From positions 124,001 to 188,000 of the forward strand of contig CAVZCC010000005.1 in the NCBI GenBank assembly GCA_963773765.1: 64,000 bases of DNA, given 5' to 3'. The notes under the pieces were generated by a model. It was not told the DNA's origin and did not search any database. It saw only the letters and a list, made by a program, of their open reading frames with translations. This document shows, piece after piece, positions 53,357 to 62,335 of the stretch. The stretch is from CAVZCC01 sp963773765 (GTDB lineage Bacteria > Actinomycetota > Acidimicrobiia > Acidimicrobiales > Microtrichaceae). The position numbers and the translations under genes were made by a program. Numbering within the stretch: position 1 is the stretch's first letter; every line of letters begins with the position of its first letter.

Positions 53357-54802
53357 TCACCGGGCGGTCAGGCCACCGGGCCGACCGGATGACGGCGGGA
53401 GCGTGGTGGACGTGGTCGTGGTGGTGGCGGCGGACAGCCCGACCACGGGGCCCGGCGGGACGGTCGTGGTGGTGGTCGGGGTCGATTCCGGCGCCTCCCC
53501 GGCCCCGGCCACGCAGGGCGGGACGTTGTAGTCGGCCACGGCCGACTGCAGCGGGTTCGGGGTCAGGACCTGCAGGCGGTAGGCACCCTGGACCCGGTCG
53601 GTCGGCGCCGCGGTCAGGCCGCCGACCGCCCCGTCGTCGGCCGTCGCCAGGCCCGGGTCGAACCCGTCGCCGGTGGGCACCGGCTCGAGGTCGACGTGGT
53701 GGTCGACGAAGCCCGTGAAGGTGCCGTCCAGGGTGGTGGCGTAGGTCTGGCTGTGGCTGCCGAGCTGGTCCACGAACCGGTAGGTGACCTCGGTCTCCCC
53801 GTTGGACACGATCGTGCCCGACAGGTGCAGGCGGCACATGTCGTCGGGGTCCGGGATGACCGACAGGTGGGCCTGGGTGACCCAGGTGTCCGAGGTCAGC
53901 GGCACGCCGGCAGGCTCCGGCGGCGTGGGCGGCTCGGGCACCGGGTCGGGCTCCGGCAGCTGGGCATCGCGCCACCCGCCGGTCCACTCCTCGCCGGGCT
54001 CGGCACCGACACCCAACCACACGACCCGGACGGGCACGGTGGCCGAGTCGTGCATCTCCCGGACCTCGAACAGCCCGAAGAGGCTGTTGCGCCGGCACTG
54101 CACCTCGGCGTGCATCGGGATCTCGTAGGTCTCGAGGTACGAGCGGCGACGGGCCTCCTCCCGGTCCACGCCCAGGTCGGTCCAGGTGTCGACCATCTCC
54201 TCGCCCCAGTCGACCATCTGCTGGACGCTGTGCTGGCCCCAGACCAGGTCCTCGAGCAGCGTGTCGACGTCGACGTCGACCGGCAGGTGGCGGTCCGACA
54301 TCGTCTTGGCGCCCACGGCGATCTGGCGGGCCTCGAACCCGTGGGACCACTGGCCGGCCTCGTCGGGATCGTTCCACCCCTCCCAGGTGCTGTGGCCCAG
54401 CTCGACGTGGGCGCGGTCGATCCGGTAGTCGGCCCTGCACCGTGCCCCGAGCGTGACGGCGAGCCAGGCCATCGACGGATCCAGCGCCGTGCCGATGACG
54501 TCGGTGTAGCGGTACCCACCGTCCACCAGGGACTGGGTGACGTAGAGCGTGTTGGAGACGCCGGCGCCGGCGCCGGCGGTGCACGGCAGGGCCTGACCCG
54601 GGAGGCAGGCCTGCGCTCCGTCGCCGAAGTGCACGTACCTGACACCGGAGTTGTGGCCCGCCGACGCCGTCGCCCCGGTGACGACCGTGGCCGCCACCGC
54701 TGCGGTCGCCACGACCAGGGCCGCGACGAGACGCCGGCGGGTCCGGTGCGGGGTCATCGGCGAACGGGTCATCGGCTGGCGGGTCATCGCATCGGTGGCC
54801 AT
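53357..54802 (-). CDS. Large secreted protein with Thr/Pro tail, unknown function
   Basis: A 481-residue protein. The N-terminus has three in-frame ATG-ACC repeats (MATDAMTRQPMTRSPMTPHR) before a signal peptide (LVAALVVATAAVAATVVTGA, cleavage near TASAGHN). GGAGG before 54802 supports the first ATG. The mature part is acidic and beta-rich with four to six Cys (e.g. CLPGQALPC, CRADY, CRRNSLF), a Pro-rich hinge (LPEPDPVPEPPTPPEPAG) and a second domain, and it ends in TTTTTVPPGP and TTTTTSTTLPPSSG, linkers common in Acidimicrobiia exoproteins. No recognised domain. Confidence 0.78.
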   Translation of the reverse strand: MATDAMTRQPMTRSPMTPHRTRRRLVAALVVATAAVAATVVTGATASAGHNSGVRYVHFGDGAQACLPGQALPCTAGAGAGVSNTLYVTQSLVDGGYRYTDVIGTALDPSMAWLAVTLGARCRADYRIDRAHVELGHSTWEGWNDPDEAGQWSHGFEARQIAVGAKTMSDRHLPVDVDVDTLLEDLVWGQHSVQQMVDWGEEMVDTWTDLGVDREEARRRSYLETYEIPMHAEVQCRRNSLFGLFEVREMHDSATVPVRVVWLGVGAEPGEEWTGGWRDAQLPEPDPVPEPPTPPEPAGVPLTSDTWVTQAHLSVIPDPDDMCRLHLSGTIVSNGETEVTYRFVDQLGSHSQTYATTLDGTFTGFVDHHVDLEPVPTGDGFDPGLATADDGAVGGLTAAPTDRVQGAYRLQVLTPNPLQSAVADYNVPPCVAGAGEAPESTPTTTTTVPPGPVVGLSAATTTTTSTTLPPSSGRPGGLTAR

Positions 54803-54920
54803 GGTGGGTCCTCCGTGTCCTGCGGCCCGGCGGGCCGGTCAGGGGTCCAGAGCACCGATCCCCGCGGTCCTGACAACTTTTCCGCACGTTCCGGGCCGGC
54901 CCACCGACTAGAGAGACGGC

Positions 54921-55586
54921 ATGGAACTGACCGAGGCCATGCGCACCACCGCCGCCGTCCGCCACTTCACCGACGAGCCGGTCCCCGACGAGGTCCTCCA
55001 CGCCATCCTCGACGACGCCCGGTTCGCCCCCAGCGGGGGGAACCGCCAGGGATGGAAGGTGGCGGTGGTCAAGGACCCCGCGGTGCGGCGTCGGCTGGCC
55101 GACGCCTGCGCGCCGGCCTCCGGCGAGTACTACGCCCAACTGGCGCTGGGGGAGACGCCGTTCTCCGTGGTGCGCCCCACCGCCGCCGACCTGGCCGGGG
55201 CGGCGGCGCACCCGCCCCCCAACCCGTTGTTCGACCACATCGAGGACACGCCGGTGGTGCTGGTCATCGCCGTGGACCTGTCGGTGCTGGCCGTGTCGGA
55301 CAAGGACCTCGACCGGCCGTCGATCGTGGGGGGCGGGTCCATCTACCCGTTCTGCCACAACATCCTGTTGGCGGCCCGGGAGCGGGGCATCGGCGGGGTC
55401 ATGACCACGTTCCTGGCCCGTGTCGAGGACGACGCCCGGGCGGTGGTCGGCCTGCCGGAGGGCTATGCCATCGCGTCCATGGCCCTGCTCGGCCACCCCG
55501 TCAAGCAGGTGACCCGGCTGCGACGTGACCCGGTGGAGGCGTTCGCCACCGTCGACCGCTTCGACGGCGCACCCTTCACTCCCTGA
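54921..55586 (+). CDS. Nitroreductase-family FMN oxidoreductase
   Basis: A 221-residue nitroreductase: ELTEAMRTTAAVRHFTDEPV and DDARFAPSGGNRQGWKVAVV are the FMN-binding N-terminal motifs, and LLAARERGIGGVMTTFLARV with GLPEGYAIASMALLGHPVKQ are the C-terminal ones. Unlike simple nitroreductases the middle has a longer insert (HPPPNPLFDHIEDTPVVLVI). A role in reducing quinones or nitro compounds, or in F420/FMN redox, is possible. Its stop lies inside a short tandem repeat (55576-55617). Convergent with the methyltransferase. Confidence 0.9.
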   Translation: MELTEAMRTTAAVRHFTDEPVPDEVLHAILDDARFAPSGGNRQGWKVAVVKDPAVRRRLADACAPASGEYYAQLALGETPFSVVRPTAADLAGAAAHPPPNPLFDHIEDTPVVLVIAVDLSVLAVSDKDLDRPSIVGGGSIYPFCHNILLAARERGIGGVMTTFLARVEDDARAVVGLPEGYAIASMALLGHPVKQVTRLRRDPVEAFATVDRFDGAPFTP

Positions 55587-55617
55587 CGGGAATGGTGGAG
55601 TCACTCCCTGACGGGAA
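55576..55617. repeat. 17-bp tandem repeat spanning a stop codon
   Basis: TCACTCCCTGACGGGAA occurs at 55576-55592 and 55601-55617. The first copy includes the nitroreductase stop (TGA 55584-55586); the second is downstream. Confidence 0.85.
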
Positions 55618-55626
55618 GGGCGGAGC

Positions 55627-56283
55627 TCAGCGTTTGCGGGCCAGCAGCAGACCGTCGCCGACGTTCAGCAGGACGGCGTCGACGCGGTCGTCCGCGGCCA
55701 CGGCGTCGTTGACGGCCCGGATGGCCCGGATGTTGTCGTCGTCGCGGTCCTCGAGGACGGCCCCGAAGTACAGGGAGTTGTCGAACACGACCAGGCCGCC
55801 GGGCCGGAGCAGCTCCAACAGCCGCTCGTAGTACTGCCCGTAGCTGACCTTGTCGGCGTCGATGAAGGCCAGGTCGACCGGCCCGTCCGGCTCCCACGCC
55901 GCCAACGTCTCCACCGCGGGGCCGATGACCACGTCGATGCGGTCCCCCACCCCGGCCCGCTCCCAGTAGGGCCGGCCGACCGCGACGTACTCGTCGCTGA
56001 TGTCGAAGCAGGTGAGGTGCCCGTCGGCCGGCAGGCCCTCCGCGATGCACAACGCCGACAGCCCGGTGAAGGTGCCGACCTCCACGGCCCGGTGGGCGCC
56101 CACCAGCCGGGTGAGGAACGTCATGAACGGGCCCTGCTCCTCCGCGATCTGCATGATCGACAGGTCACCCATGGCCTGCCTGGTGGCGGCCACCAGTTCG
56201 GCGTGCACCTCCGAGCGGGGCAGGGAGTGCGCGAGCAGGTAGGCGCGGAGCTCGTCGGTCATGGGGATGCCCTTGTCGGCCAT
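55627..56283 (-). CDS. SAM-dependent O-methyltransferase
   Basis: A 218-residue class I methyltransferase of the caffeoyl-CoA/catechol O-methyltransferase group. The SAM motif is HRAVEVGTFTGLSALCIAEG, with CFDISDEYVAVGRPYW, VDLAFIDADKVSYGQYYERL (metal-binding Asp) and LRPGGLVVFDNSLYFGAVLE (Asn). N-terminal LSIMQIAEEQGPFMTFLTRL is typical. Such enzymes are often encoded near mft genes; whether it methylates the mycofactocin sugar chain is speculation. The mftC stop lies 17 bases upstream of its start, so the two are probably co-transcribed. Confidence 0.9.
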   Translation of the reverse strand: MADKGIPMTDELRAYLLAHSLPRSEVHAELVAATRQAMGDLSIMQIAEEQGPFMTFLTRLVGAHRAVEVGTFTGLSALCIAEGLPADGHLTCFDISDEYVAVGRPYWERAGVGDRIDVVIGPAVETLAAWEPDGPVDLAFIDADKVSYGQYYERLLELLRPGGLVVFDNSLYFGAVLEDRDDDNIRAIRAVNDAVAADDRVDAVLLNVGDGLLLARKR

Positions 56284-56300
56284 CCCGGCAACCTACGCGT

Positions 56301-57521
56301 TCAGGACCGGGCCCGGCGGGTGGGTCGGAGCGTGACCGGTGACGGCACCGGCACGCCCGGCCGTGAGTGGTCCGCCCCGGGTCGCGGCAGCTCGGACGCC
56401 CCCCCGCCGGCGGCGACGGCGGCCAGGAGCGGCTCGGCGTTGCCCAGCACGCACTCCGGGTCCGGGTCCGTCAGCTCCAGGCCGACGAAGAACTTCGACG
56501 CCATGCACCCGCCCTGGCATGCGTCGTAGCTCCCGCAGCTGGCGCACGCCCCCGGGCTCTCCGGCTCACGCAGCGATGCGAACAGGTCCGACTCCCGCCA
56601 CACCTTCGTGAACCCGCCGGCGTCGCGGACGTTGCCGGCCAGGAACTCGTCGTGGATCACGAACGGGCAGGCGTACACGTCGCCGACCGGGTCGATCAGG
56701 CAGACCACCCGCCCCGCCCCGCACAGGTTGAGCCCCGGCAGCGGGTCGCCGAGCGCGGACAGGTGGAAGAACGAGTCACCGGTCAGCACGTCGTCACGCC
56801 CCATCAGCCAGTGGTACAGGTCGCGCTGCTGGGCCTGGGTGGGGTGCAGTTCCTGCCAGGTGTCGGCCCCACGGCCCGAGGGCCGCAGGCGGGTGACCCG
56901 GAGCTGGGCACCGTAGGAGTCCGTCAGGGCCTTGAAGTCGTCCAACTGGTCGACGTTCCGGCGGGTCACCACCAGGCTGACCTTGAACGGGCCGAACCCG
57001 GCGTCGGCAAGGTGGTCCATGGCCCGGCGGGCCGCGGCGTAGGAGCCGTCACCCCGGATCAGGTCGTTGACCCCGGCGGTGGCGCCGTCCAGGGAGATCT
57101 GGATGTCCAGGTAGTCCATGGCGGCCAGGCGGCGGGCCGCGGCGGCGTCCACGAAGGTGCCGTTGGTGGAGAACTTCACCCCCACCTGGTGGTCCACCGA
57201 GTACTGCAGGATCTCGAAGAAGTCCGGTCGCAGCATGGGCTCGCCGCCACCGATGTTGACGTAGAAGACCTGCAGGCGCTGCAGCTCGTCCACCACCGCC
57301 CTGCACTCCGCCGTGGTCAGCTCCCGCGGGTCGCGCCGCCCCGACGAGGACAGGCAGTGCACGCAGCTGAGGTTGCAGGCGTAGGTCAGCTCCCACGTCA
57401 GGCAGATGGGAGCGTCCAGGCCGGACTTGAACTCCTCCACCAGCGGTCGGGTGGCGGTGGGGGGCTGGCGGGTCACGGACGGTCCGGTCACCGGCCGGCC
57501 GGTGACGGTCTCAGGCGGCAC
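56301..57521 (-). CDS. mftC: Mycofactocin radical SAM maturase MftC
   Basis: A 406-residue radical SAM/SPASM enzyme. LTWELTYACNLSCVHCLSSS has the C-x3-C-x2-C motif for the SAM cluster, VNIGGGEPMLRPDFFEI the GGEP motif, and the SPASM Cys are in NLCGAGRVVCLIDPVGDVYA, GACASCGSYDACQGGCMAS and PECVLGNAEP. MftC oxidatively decarboxylates the C-terminal Tyr of MftA and crosslinks it to Val. The N-terminus (TVTGRPVTGPSVTRQPPTAT) is a variable tail. GTG at 57521 overlaps mftB by 11 bases. The last 40 residues exceed the usual end. Confidence 0.95.
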   Translation of the reverse strand: MPPETVTGRPVTGPSVTRQPPTATRPLVEEFKSGLDAPICLTWELTYACNLSCVHCLSSSGRRDPRELTTAECRAVVDELQRLQVFYVNIGGGEPMLRPDFFEILQYSVDHQVGVKFSTNGTFVDAAAARRLAAMDYLDIQISLDGATAGVNDLIRGDGSYAAARRAMDHLADAGFGPFKVSLVVTRRNVDQLDDFKALTDSYGAQLRVTRLRPSGRGADTWQELHPTQAQQRDLYHWLMGRDDVLTGDSFFHLSALGDPLPGLNLCGAGRVVCLIDPVGDVYACPFVIHDEFLAGNVRDAGGFTKVWRESDLFASLREPESPGACASCGSYDACQGGCMASKFFVGLELTDPDPECVLGNAEPLLAAVAAGGGASELPRPGADHSRPGVPVPSPVTLRPTRRARS

Positions 57522-57822
57522 GGATCATCTCCGAGGTCTCGAGGGTGGCCAGTGCGGCCAGGAAGCTGGGCCAGCGGGCCCGGTCCACGCCGGCAGCCAG
57601 CAGGGCGTCCTCCACCGTGCGTTCGCCGGACAGCGACTCCACCACCGCGACCAGGTCGGGGTGCTTGAGGAAGCTCAGCTTGCGGGTGCCGAAGTGGTAC
57701 GCCAGCGCGCCGAAGCGCTCGGGTCGCAGCGAGACCTGCGGGTCCAGCTCCAGGTGGGCCCCCAGGGAGACGGCCATGCGGTGCTCGTTCGGACCGGAGG
57801 GGTCCGTCAGTACACGCCGCAC
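57511..57822 (-). CDS. mftB: Mycofactocin precursor-binding protein MftB
   Basis: A 103-residue PqqD-like chaperone that presents MftA to MftC. The core LRPERFGALAYHFGTRKLSF followed by LKHPDLVAVVESLSG is nearly the MftB signature, and SFLAALATLETSEMI closes the winged-helix fold. GTG at 57822 overlaps the mftA end by 16 bases; an ATG at 57777 (MAVSLGAHLELDPQVSLRPE) is a realistic alternative that avoids the overlap. Directly downstream lies mftC. Confidence 0.93.
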   Translation of the reverse strand: MRRVLTDPSGPNEHRMAVSLGAHLELDPQVSLRPERFGALAYHFGTRKLSFLKHPDLVAVVESLSGERTVEDALLAAGVDRARWPSFLAALATLETSEMIRAA

Positions 57823-57974
57823 ATGCCGTCGATGGAGACCTCCTCGACGAGGAGCTCCTCCTCGACCAGCACGGCCTCCGCGACCGGCGCCCCGGTCCCG
57901 GGGTCCCGGGAGTCACGCTCGGTGTCGACGGTCACAGGCTCGATCGTCACAGGCTCGATGGTCAGACTGTCCAC
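57807..57974 (-). CDS. mftA: Mycofactocin precursor peptide MftA (55 aa)
   Basis: A 55-residue acidic peptide that ends VEEVSIDGMCGVY, the invariant C-terminal core from which Val-Tyr is turned into mycofactocin. The leader contains AVLVEEELLVEEVS, the MftB-binding part, and an N-terminal repeat TIEPVTIEPVTV encoded by a tandem duplication. GTG at 57974 is the only reasonable start. The gene heads the mftA-mftB-mftC run and diverges from the alcohol dehydrogenase gene, leaving 126 bases for both promoters. Confidence 0.95.
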   Translation of the reverse strand: MDSLTIEPVTIEPVTVDTERDSRDPGTGAPVAEAVLVEEELLVEEVSIDGMCGVY

Positions 57975-58100
57975 GTGGTCACCCCGGATGCTCGGCAGGT
58001 CGGTCGGCTGCGATGGTAGACGGCATCGGACTGGTGTAGAACTCGACCCCGACGTGCAGTTGCGACCGGCAACACCGCGCAGGAGCCACAGGGGGATCCG

Positions 58101-59229
58101 ATGCCGACCACGACCCGAGCCGCAGTTCTGTGGGGACCGCACCAGGACTGGAAGGTCGAGGACATGATCCTCGACGACCCCGGGCCGGGCGAGGTGCTCG
58201 TGGACACCGCCTACGCCGGCATGTGCCACTCCGACGAGCACGTGGTCACCGGCGACCTGCCGGTGCCGTTCCTGCCCTTCATCGGCGGCCACGAGGGATC
58301 CGGCGTCGTCCGCGCCGTCGGCCCCGGCGTGACCGCGGTGGCCCCCGGCGACCACGTCGCCATGTCGTTCATCCCGTCCTGCGGGCGCTGCAAGTGGTGT
58401 TCGACCGGCCGCCAGAACCTGTGCAACGACGGCGCCAAGCTGTTCGACCTGCAGATGATGACCCGCTCGGAGGGACAGAGCTCCCACAAGATCGGCGACG
58501 CCGAGGCCGCCCGCTTCGCCCAGCTCGGCACCTTCTCCGAGCAGCTGCTGGTGGCGGAGACGTCGCTGGTGAAGATCGAGCCCGACCTGCCCCTGGACGT
58601 GGCCGCCCTGGTCAGCTGCGGCGTGGCCACCGGCTGGGGCTCGGCGGTGCACCGGGCCAAGGTGCAGCCCGGCGACAACGTCGCCGTCATCGGCATCGGC
58701 GGCGTCGGCATCAACGCCGTCCAGGGTGCCCGCATGGCCGGCGCCAAGCGCGTCATCGCCATCGACCCGGTGGAGTTCAAGCGGGAGAAGGCCATGGAGA
58801 TGGGGGCCACCCACACCTACGCCTCCATCGACGAGGCGCTGCTGGCCGTGCCCGACCTCACCTGGGGCGACCTGTGCGAGGCCGTGATCCTCACCCCGGG
58901 CGTCGTCACCGGCGACATGATCGAGCCCGCCCTCAACCTCACGTCCAAGGGCGGGACCCTGGTGGTGACCGCACTGGCCGGCCTGATGGAGAACGACGTC
59001 TCGCTCAACCTGTTCATGCTGTCCATGGCCAACAAGACCGTGGCCGGCACCGTGTTCGGCTCCGGCAACCCCCGGGCCGACATCCCGGCCCTGCTGTCCA
59101 TGTACCGCGAGGGCGCAGCTCAAGCTCGACGAGCTCATCACCACCCGGTACACGCTGGACGACGTCAACCAGGGCTACCAGGACATGCGCGACGGCAAGA
59201 ACATCCGTGGCGTGATCGACTTCACATGA
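58101..59229 (+). CDS. NDMA-dependent-type alcohol dehydrogenase (one frameshift)
   Basis: A zinc alcohol dehydrogenase of about 375 residues: AGMCHSDEHVVTGDLPVP and GGHEGSGVVRAVGPGVTAVA (catalytic zinc), SFIPSCGRCKWCSTGRQNLC (structural-zinc Cys), GIGGVGINAVQGARMAGAKR (NAD fold). It fits the actinobacterial NDMA-dependent group, whose NAD(H) stays bound and is reoxidised by mycofactocin. One extra G near 59,115 moves the C-terminus (LKLDELITTRYTLDDVNQGY ... IRGVIDFT) to another frame ending at 59229; without repair the call would run to 59246 with a false tail. Its position beside mftA supports the assignment. Confidence 0.9.
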
Positions 59230-59242
59230 CGGGCCGCCCCAG

Positions 59243-60193
59243 ATGACAGGCGGTCCTGTCACGGGTCACGCCTACACGCCCGACCTGCTCCGCCGCCTCA
59301 CGACCAAGGTCGTGGGGCGGCGCCGCGAACTGGAGTCCGTCGTGGCCGCCCTGGCAGCAGGGCGCCACCTGCTGCTGGAGGGACCACCCGGCACCGGGAA
59401 GTCGACCGTGCTCCGGGCCATCTCCGACGAGGCCGACATCGGCTTCGAGTTCGTCGAGGGCAACGCCGAGCTCACCCCGGGCCGCCTGCTGGGCACCTTC
59501 GACCCCGCCGCGGTGCTGGCCGAGGGCTACTCCCCCGACGTGTTCGTGGACGGCCCGCTGCTGTCCGCGCTGCGTGACGGCTCGCTGCTGTACGTGGAGG
59601 AGATCAACCGGATCCCGGAGGAGACCCTCAACGTGCTCATCACGGTGATGAGCGAGGGCGAGGTGCACGTGCCCCGGCTGGGCCACGTGGCGGCCGCGCC
59701 CGGGTTCCGGCTCGTGGCCGCCATGAACCCCTTCGACGCCGTCGGCACCGCCCGCATCGCCGCCGCCGTCTACGACCGGTGCTGCCGCCTGGCCATGGGC
59801 TACCAGGACGCCGGCGAGGAGGCGTTGATCGTCGGTGCGGCCGCGCCGGACGCCGCCGCGGAGCTGGGACCGGGCGCGGTCATGTCCGCCGTCGCCATGG
59901 TCCGCGACAGCCGGGTCCACCCCGACGTGCGCACCGGTTCGTCGGTGCGGGGCGCCATCGACTTCGCCCTCATCACCCACGAGCTGGCCGGCCTCCGGGG
60001 CGCCGAGCCCCTGGACCCCGCGGTCACGCTCGATGCCGCGCTGCTGGCCCTGTCCGGCCGGGTCCGCCTCCGGGAGGGCAGCAGTCGCTCCCCGGAGGAG
60101 GTCGTGACCGAGTTGTGGTCGCGGCACTTCGGCCCGGCCCCGGACGACGAGGCCGGCGACGGCTCCGACGGGGGCGGGTCGGGAAAAGCCTGA
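59243..60193 (+). CDS. MoxR-type AAA ATPase
   Basis: A 316-residue ATPase: Walker A HLLLEGPPGTGKSTVLRAIS, Walker B LLYVEEINRIPEETLNVLIT, sensor FRLVAAMNPFDAVGTARI, and a C-terminal lid with VRTGSSVRGAIDFALI. MoxR proteins act as chaperones, usually with a VWA protein, to insert cofactors or activate dehydrogenases. Encoded 13 bases after the alcohol dehydrogenase and directly before a VWA gene, it may mature that enzyme. The start ATG lies in an imperfect copy of the sequence around the dehydrogenase stop (ATGACGGGC versus ATGACAGGC). Confidence 0.92.
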   Translation: MTGGPVTGHAYTPDLLRRLTTKVVGRRRELESVVAALAAGRHLLLEGPPGTGKSTVLRAISDEADIGFEFVEGNAELTPGRLLGTFDPAAVLAEGYSPDVFVDGPLLSALRDGSLLYVEEINRIPEETLNVLITVMSEGEVHVPRLGHVAAAPGFRLVAAMNPFDAVGTARIAAAVYDRCCRLAMGYQDAGEEALIVGAAAPDAAAELGPGAVMSAVAMVRDSRVHPDVRTGSSVRGAIDFALITHELAGLRGAEPLDPAVTLDAALLALSGRVRLREGSSRSPEEVVTELWSRHFGPAPDDEAGDGSDGGGSGKA

Positions 60194-60261
60194 CCCCGCC
60201 GCCGGGCGGGGGCCAGGACCCCGACGACGACATCAAGGAGGGGCAGGACGCGCAGGAGGCC

Positions 60262-61152
60262 GTGGCCGAGGCCGGCCGGCGCACCACCTCCCGCCGGGAC
60301 CTGGGCCGCAACGAGCGGTTCGAGGACATCTCCCCCGAGGTCGGGGTGCTGGACGAGGACGCGTTCGACCGCGCCATGGACGAGGCCCCGGACGAGGCGC
60401 TGGCCCTGCTGGCCGACATGACCGGGGCCACCGACGAGCGCCTCAGGGCCCTGGCCCGGCGCCTGGCCGGCCGGGTGATGGTGGACCTGGCCCGGATCGG
60501 ACCCGAACGCCGCCGGGGCATCGGCCGGATCCGTCGGGTGCCACTGCGCGAGGCGGACGGGGACATCGACCTGGACGCCTCGCTCGACGCCGTGGTCCTG
60601 GGCCGGGCCGGCGGCGCGCCGGATCCCGACGACCTCCGCGTCCAGGCCTGGCAGCGGCCCTCCACCGCGGTGTGCCTGCTGGTGGACCGATCCGGCTCCA
60701 TGGCCGGCGACCGTCTGGCATCGGCCGCGGTGGCGGCGGCATCGGTGCTGTTCCGGGCCCCGGTGGACTGCTCCGTGGTGGCGTTCGCCGAGGATGCCGT
60801 CGTCCTCAAGGCCCAGGACCAGTCCCGCGCTCCCGACGACGTGGTCGGCGACCTGCTCCGTCTCCGCGGCTTCGGGGTGACCGACCTGGGCCTGGCGCTG
60901 CGGGCCGCGTCCCGCCAACTGGAGCGCTCCACCGCGGGGCGGCGCATCACCATCCTCATGTCCGACTGCCGGGCCACCACCGGCGGGGATCCCCTCCCCC
61001 ACGCCGGCGCCCTTCCCGAGCTGCTGGTGCTGGCACCCCAGGACGACACGGCAGACGCCGAGGCACTGGCCGACGCCCTGGGTGCCCGGTGGACCGAGTT
61101 GGGCGGGCCCACCTCGGTGCCCGACGCGCTGTCACGCGTGCTGCTGAGCTGA
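60262..61152 (+). CDS. VWA-domain protein, MoxR partner
   Basis: About 296 residues. The von Willebrand A domain has the MIDAS motif VCLLVDRSGSMAGDRLASAA (DxSxS), with Thr in FGVTDLGLALRAAS and Asp in ITILMSDCRATTGGD. The N-terminal 120 residues are helical and acidic. GTG at 60262 (with AGGAGG just before) is the first usable start downstream of the MoxR stop; the frame is open further up (TPPPGGGQDPDDD) but lacks ATG/GTG/TTG there, so the true start is uncertain. MoxR-VWA pairs commonly assist metallo- or redox enzymes. Here the alcohol dehydrogenase is the obvious client. Confidence 0.85.
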   Translation: MAEAGRRTTSRRDLGRNERFEDISPEVGVLDEDAFDRAMDEAPDEALALLADMTGATDERLRALARRLAGRVMVDLARIGPERRRGIGRIRRVPLREADGDIDLDASLDAVVLGRAGGAPDPDDLRVQAWQRPSTAVCLLVDRSGSMAGDRLASAAVAAASVLFRAPVDCSVVAFAEDAVVLKAQDQSRAPDDVVGDLLRLRGFGVTDLGLALRAASRQLERSTAGRRITILMSDCRATTGGDPLPHAGALPELLVLAPQDDTADAEALADALGARWTELGGPTSVPDALSRVLLS

Positions 61153-61209
61153 GGCCGCTCAGCCGGTTGGCGCCGGCTCCGTCATCGACGCTGCCGTGGT
61201 GTCGCCCGG

Positions 61210-62127
61210 CTACGCAGGCAGTGGCGCGAGGCGCACCAGGAGCCAGGCCACCAGCTGAGGGAAGTCGGCGACCTGACCGATGGTCCCGTGGTCGGCGCCC
61301 GGGACGATGACGATCGTCGAGTCGATCCCGGCCGCCTGGGCCGCGTCGGCCTGGTCCTGACCCATCCACGCCGGCACCACGACATCTGCGTCGCCGTACA
61401 GGCCGAGCCAGGGCGGATCCGAGTCGTCGAAGTGGGTCATGGTGTCGATCCCCCCGTCGTACCAACACTCGCCGAAGATCGGGCAGCCCAGGAACCTGCG
61501 TACGGGATGGTCGAAGGCCGTGCCCAGGAACAGCTCCGGCCGGGCCGGCCCCGCGATGGAGACCACGGCACGGAGGCGCAGCTCGGTCCCGCCGACAGGA
61601 GCCAGTCCCTCCTCGCCGAAGCTCATGGCCGCGAGCACGCCGATGTGCGCTCCCGAGGACTCGCCGATGAGCCCGGCGCGCCCCGGGTCCAGCCCGAGAT
61701 CGTCGGCGTGGCCCGCGAGCCACGTCGCTGCGCTCTTGAGGTCGACGACCTGGGCCGGGTGGGGATCCCCGGCATCGGCCAGCCGGTAGCTGACCGCGGC
61801 CACGGCGATCCCGACCTGCGGGAGGGCGGCCACGACGGGTGGGATCTGGTCGTTGTCCCCGGTGATCCACGCGCCCTCGTGCGACCACAACACGAACGGC
61901 AACCGTTCGTGGTCTGCTGCGCCCTCGGGCGCGGCGGGCCGGTAGAGCGTGAGGTGCTGCACCGCCAGGGCGCCGTACTGGTACTCGCTGACCATGACCG
62001 GAACCGAGGTGGGGGGCACCGTGGAGGCGGGGGGAGCGACGCAGGCCGGACTCCAGAGGGAGAGCAGCGCAGCGACGGCCAGGACCGCACCACCACGACG
62101 CAGGGACGCACAGCGTGACGGGCTCAT
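61210..62127 (-). CDS. Lipoprotein esterase, alpha/beta-hydrolase (BD-FAE-like)
   Basis: A 305-residue hydrolase. The N-terminus CASLRRGGAVLAVAALLSLW ends in a lipobox-like SPAC, and a Thr/Pro linker follows (ASTVPPTSVPV). The catalytic Ser is in AGLIGESSGAHIGVLA (GESSG). VLWSHEGAWITGDNDQ is the oxyanion HG region in altered form, WLGLYGDADVVVP holds the Asp and VPGADHGTIGQVA the His. This is the carboxylesterase/HSL-like architecture. ATG at 62127 is favoured by GGAGGCCGAC directly upstream. Convergent with the VWA gene. Confidence 0.85.
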   Translation of the reverse strand: MSPSRCASLRRGGAVLAVAALLSLWSPACVAPPASTVPPTSVPVMVSEYQYGALAVQHLTLYRPAAPEGAADHERLPFVLWSHEGAWITGDNDQIPPVVAALPQVGIAVAAVSYRLADAGDPHPAQVVDLKSAATWLAGHADDLGLDPGRAGLIGESSGAHIGVLAAMSFGEEGLAPVGGTELRLRAVVSIAGPARPELFLGTAFDHPVRRFLGCPIFGECWYDGGIDTMTHFDDSDPPWLGLYGDADVVVPAWMGQDQADAAQAAGIDSTIVIVPGADHGTIGQVADFPQLVAWLLVRLAPLPA

Positions 62128-62335
62128 GTCGGCCTCCTTCCACAACGACCGACTCGAGGATTCCTCGCCAGGGGCGGACTTCCTCACCCGAATTCTACGC
62201 TCCGCGGGTCCCGTTGGTCGTGGGGACGAGTCCCCTCCCGAGGCAGCCGCAGCCCGCGTTCGGGTGGGCGCCGTCGCCTAGCGTCAACGGCTGTCAGGTC
62301 CGCAGGAGGTGGACCGGCCGACCTCGGGGGGAACG

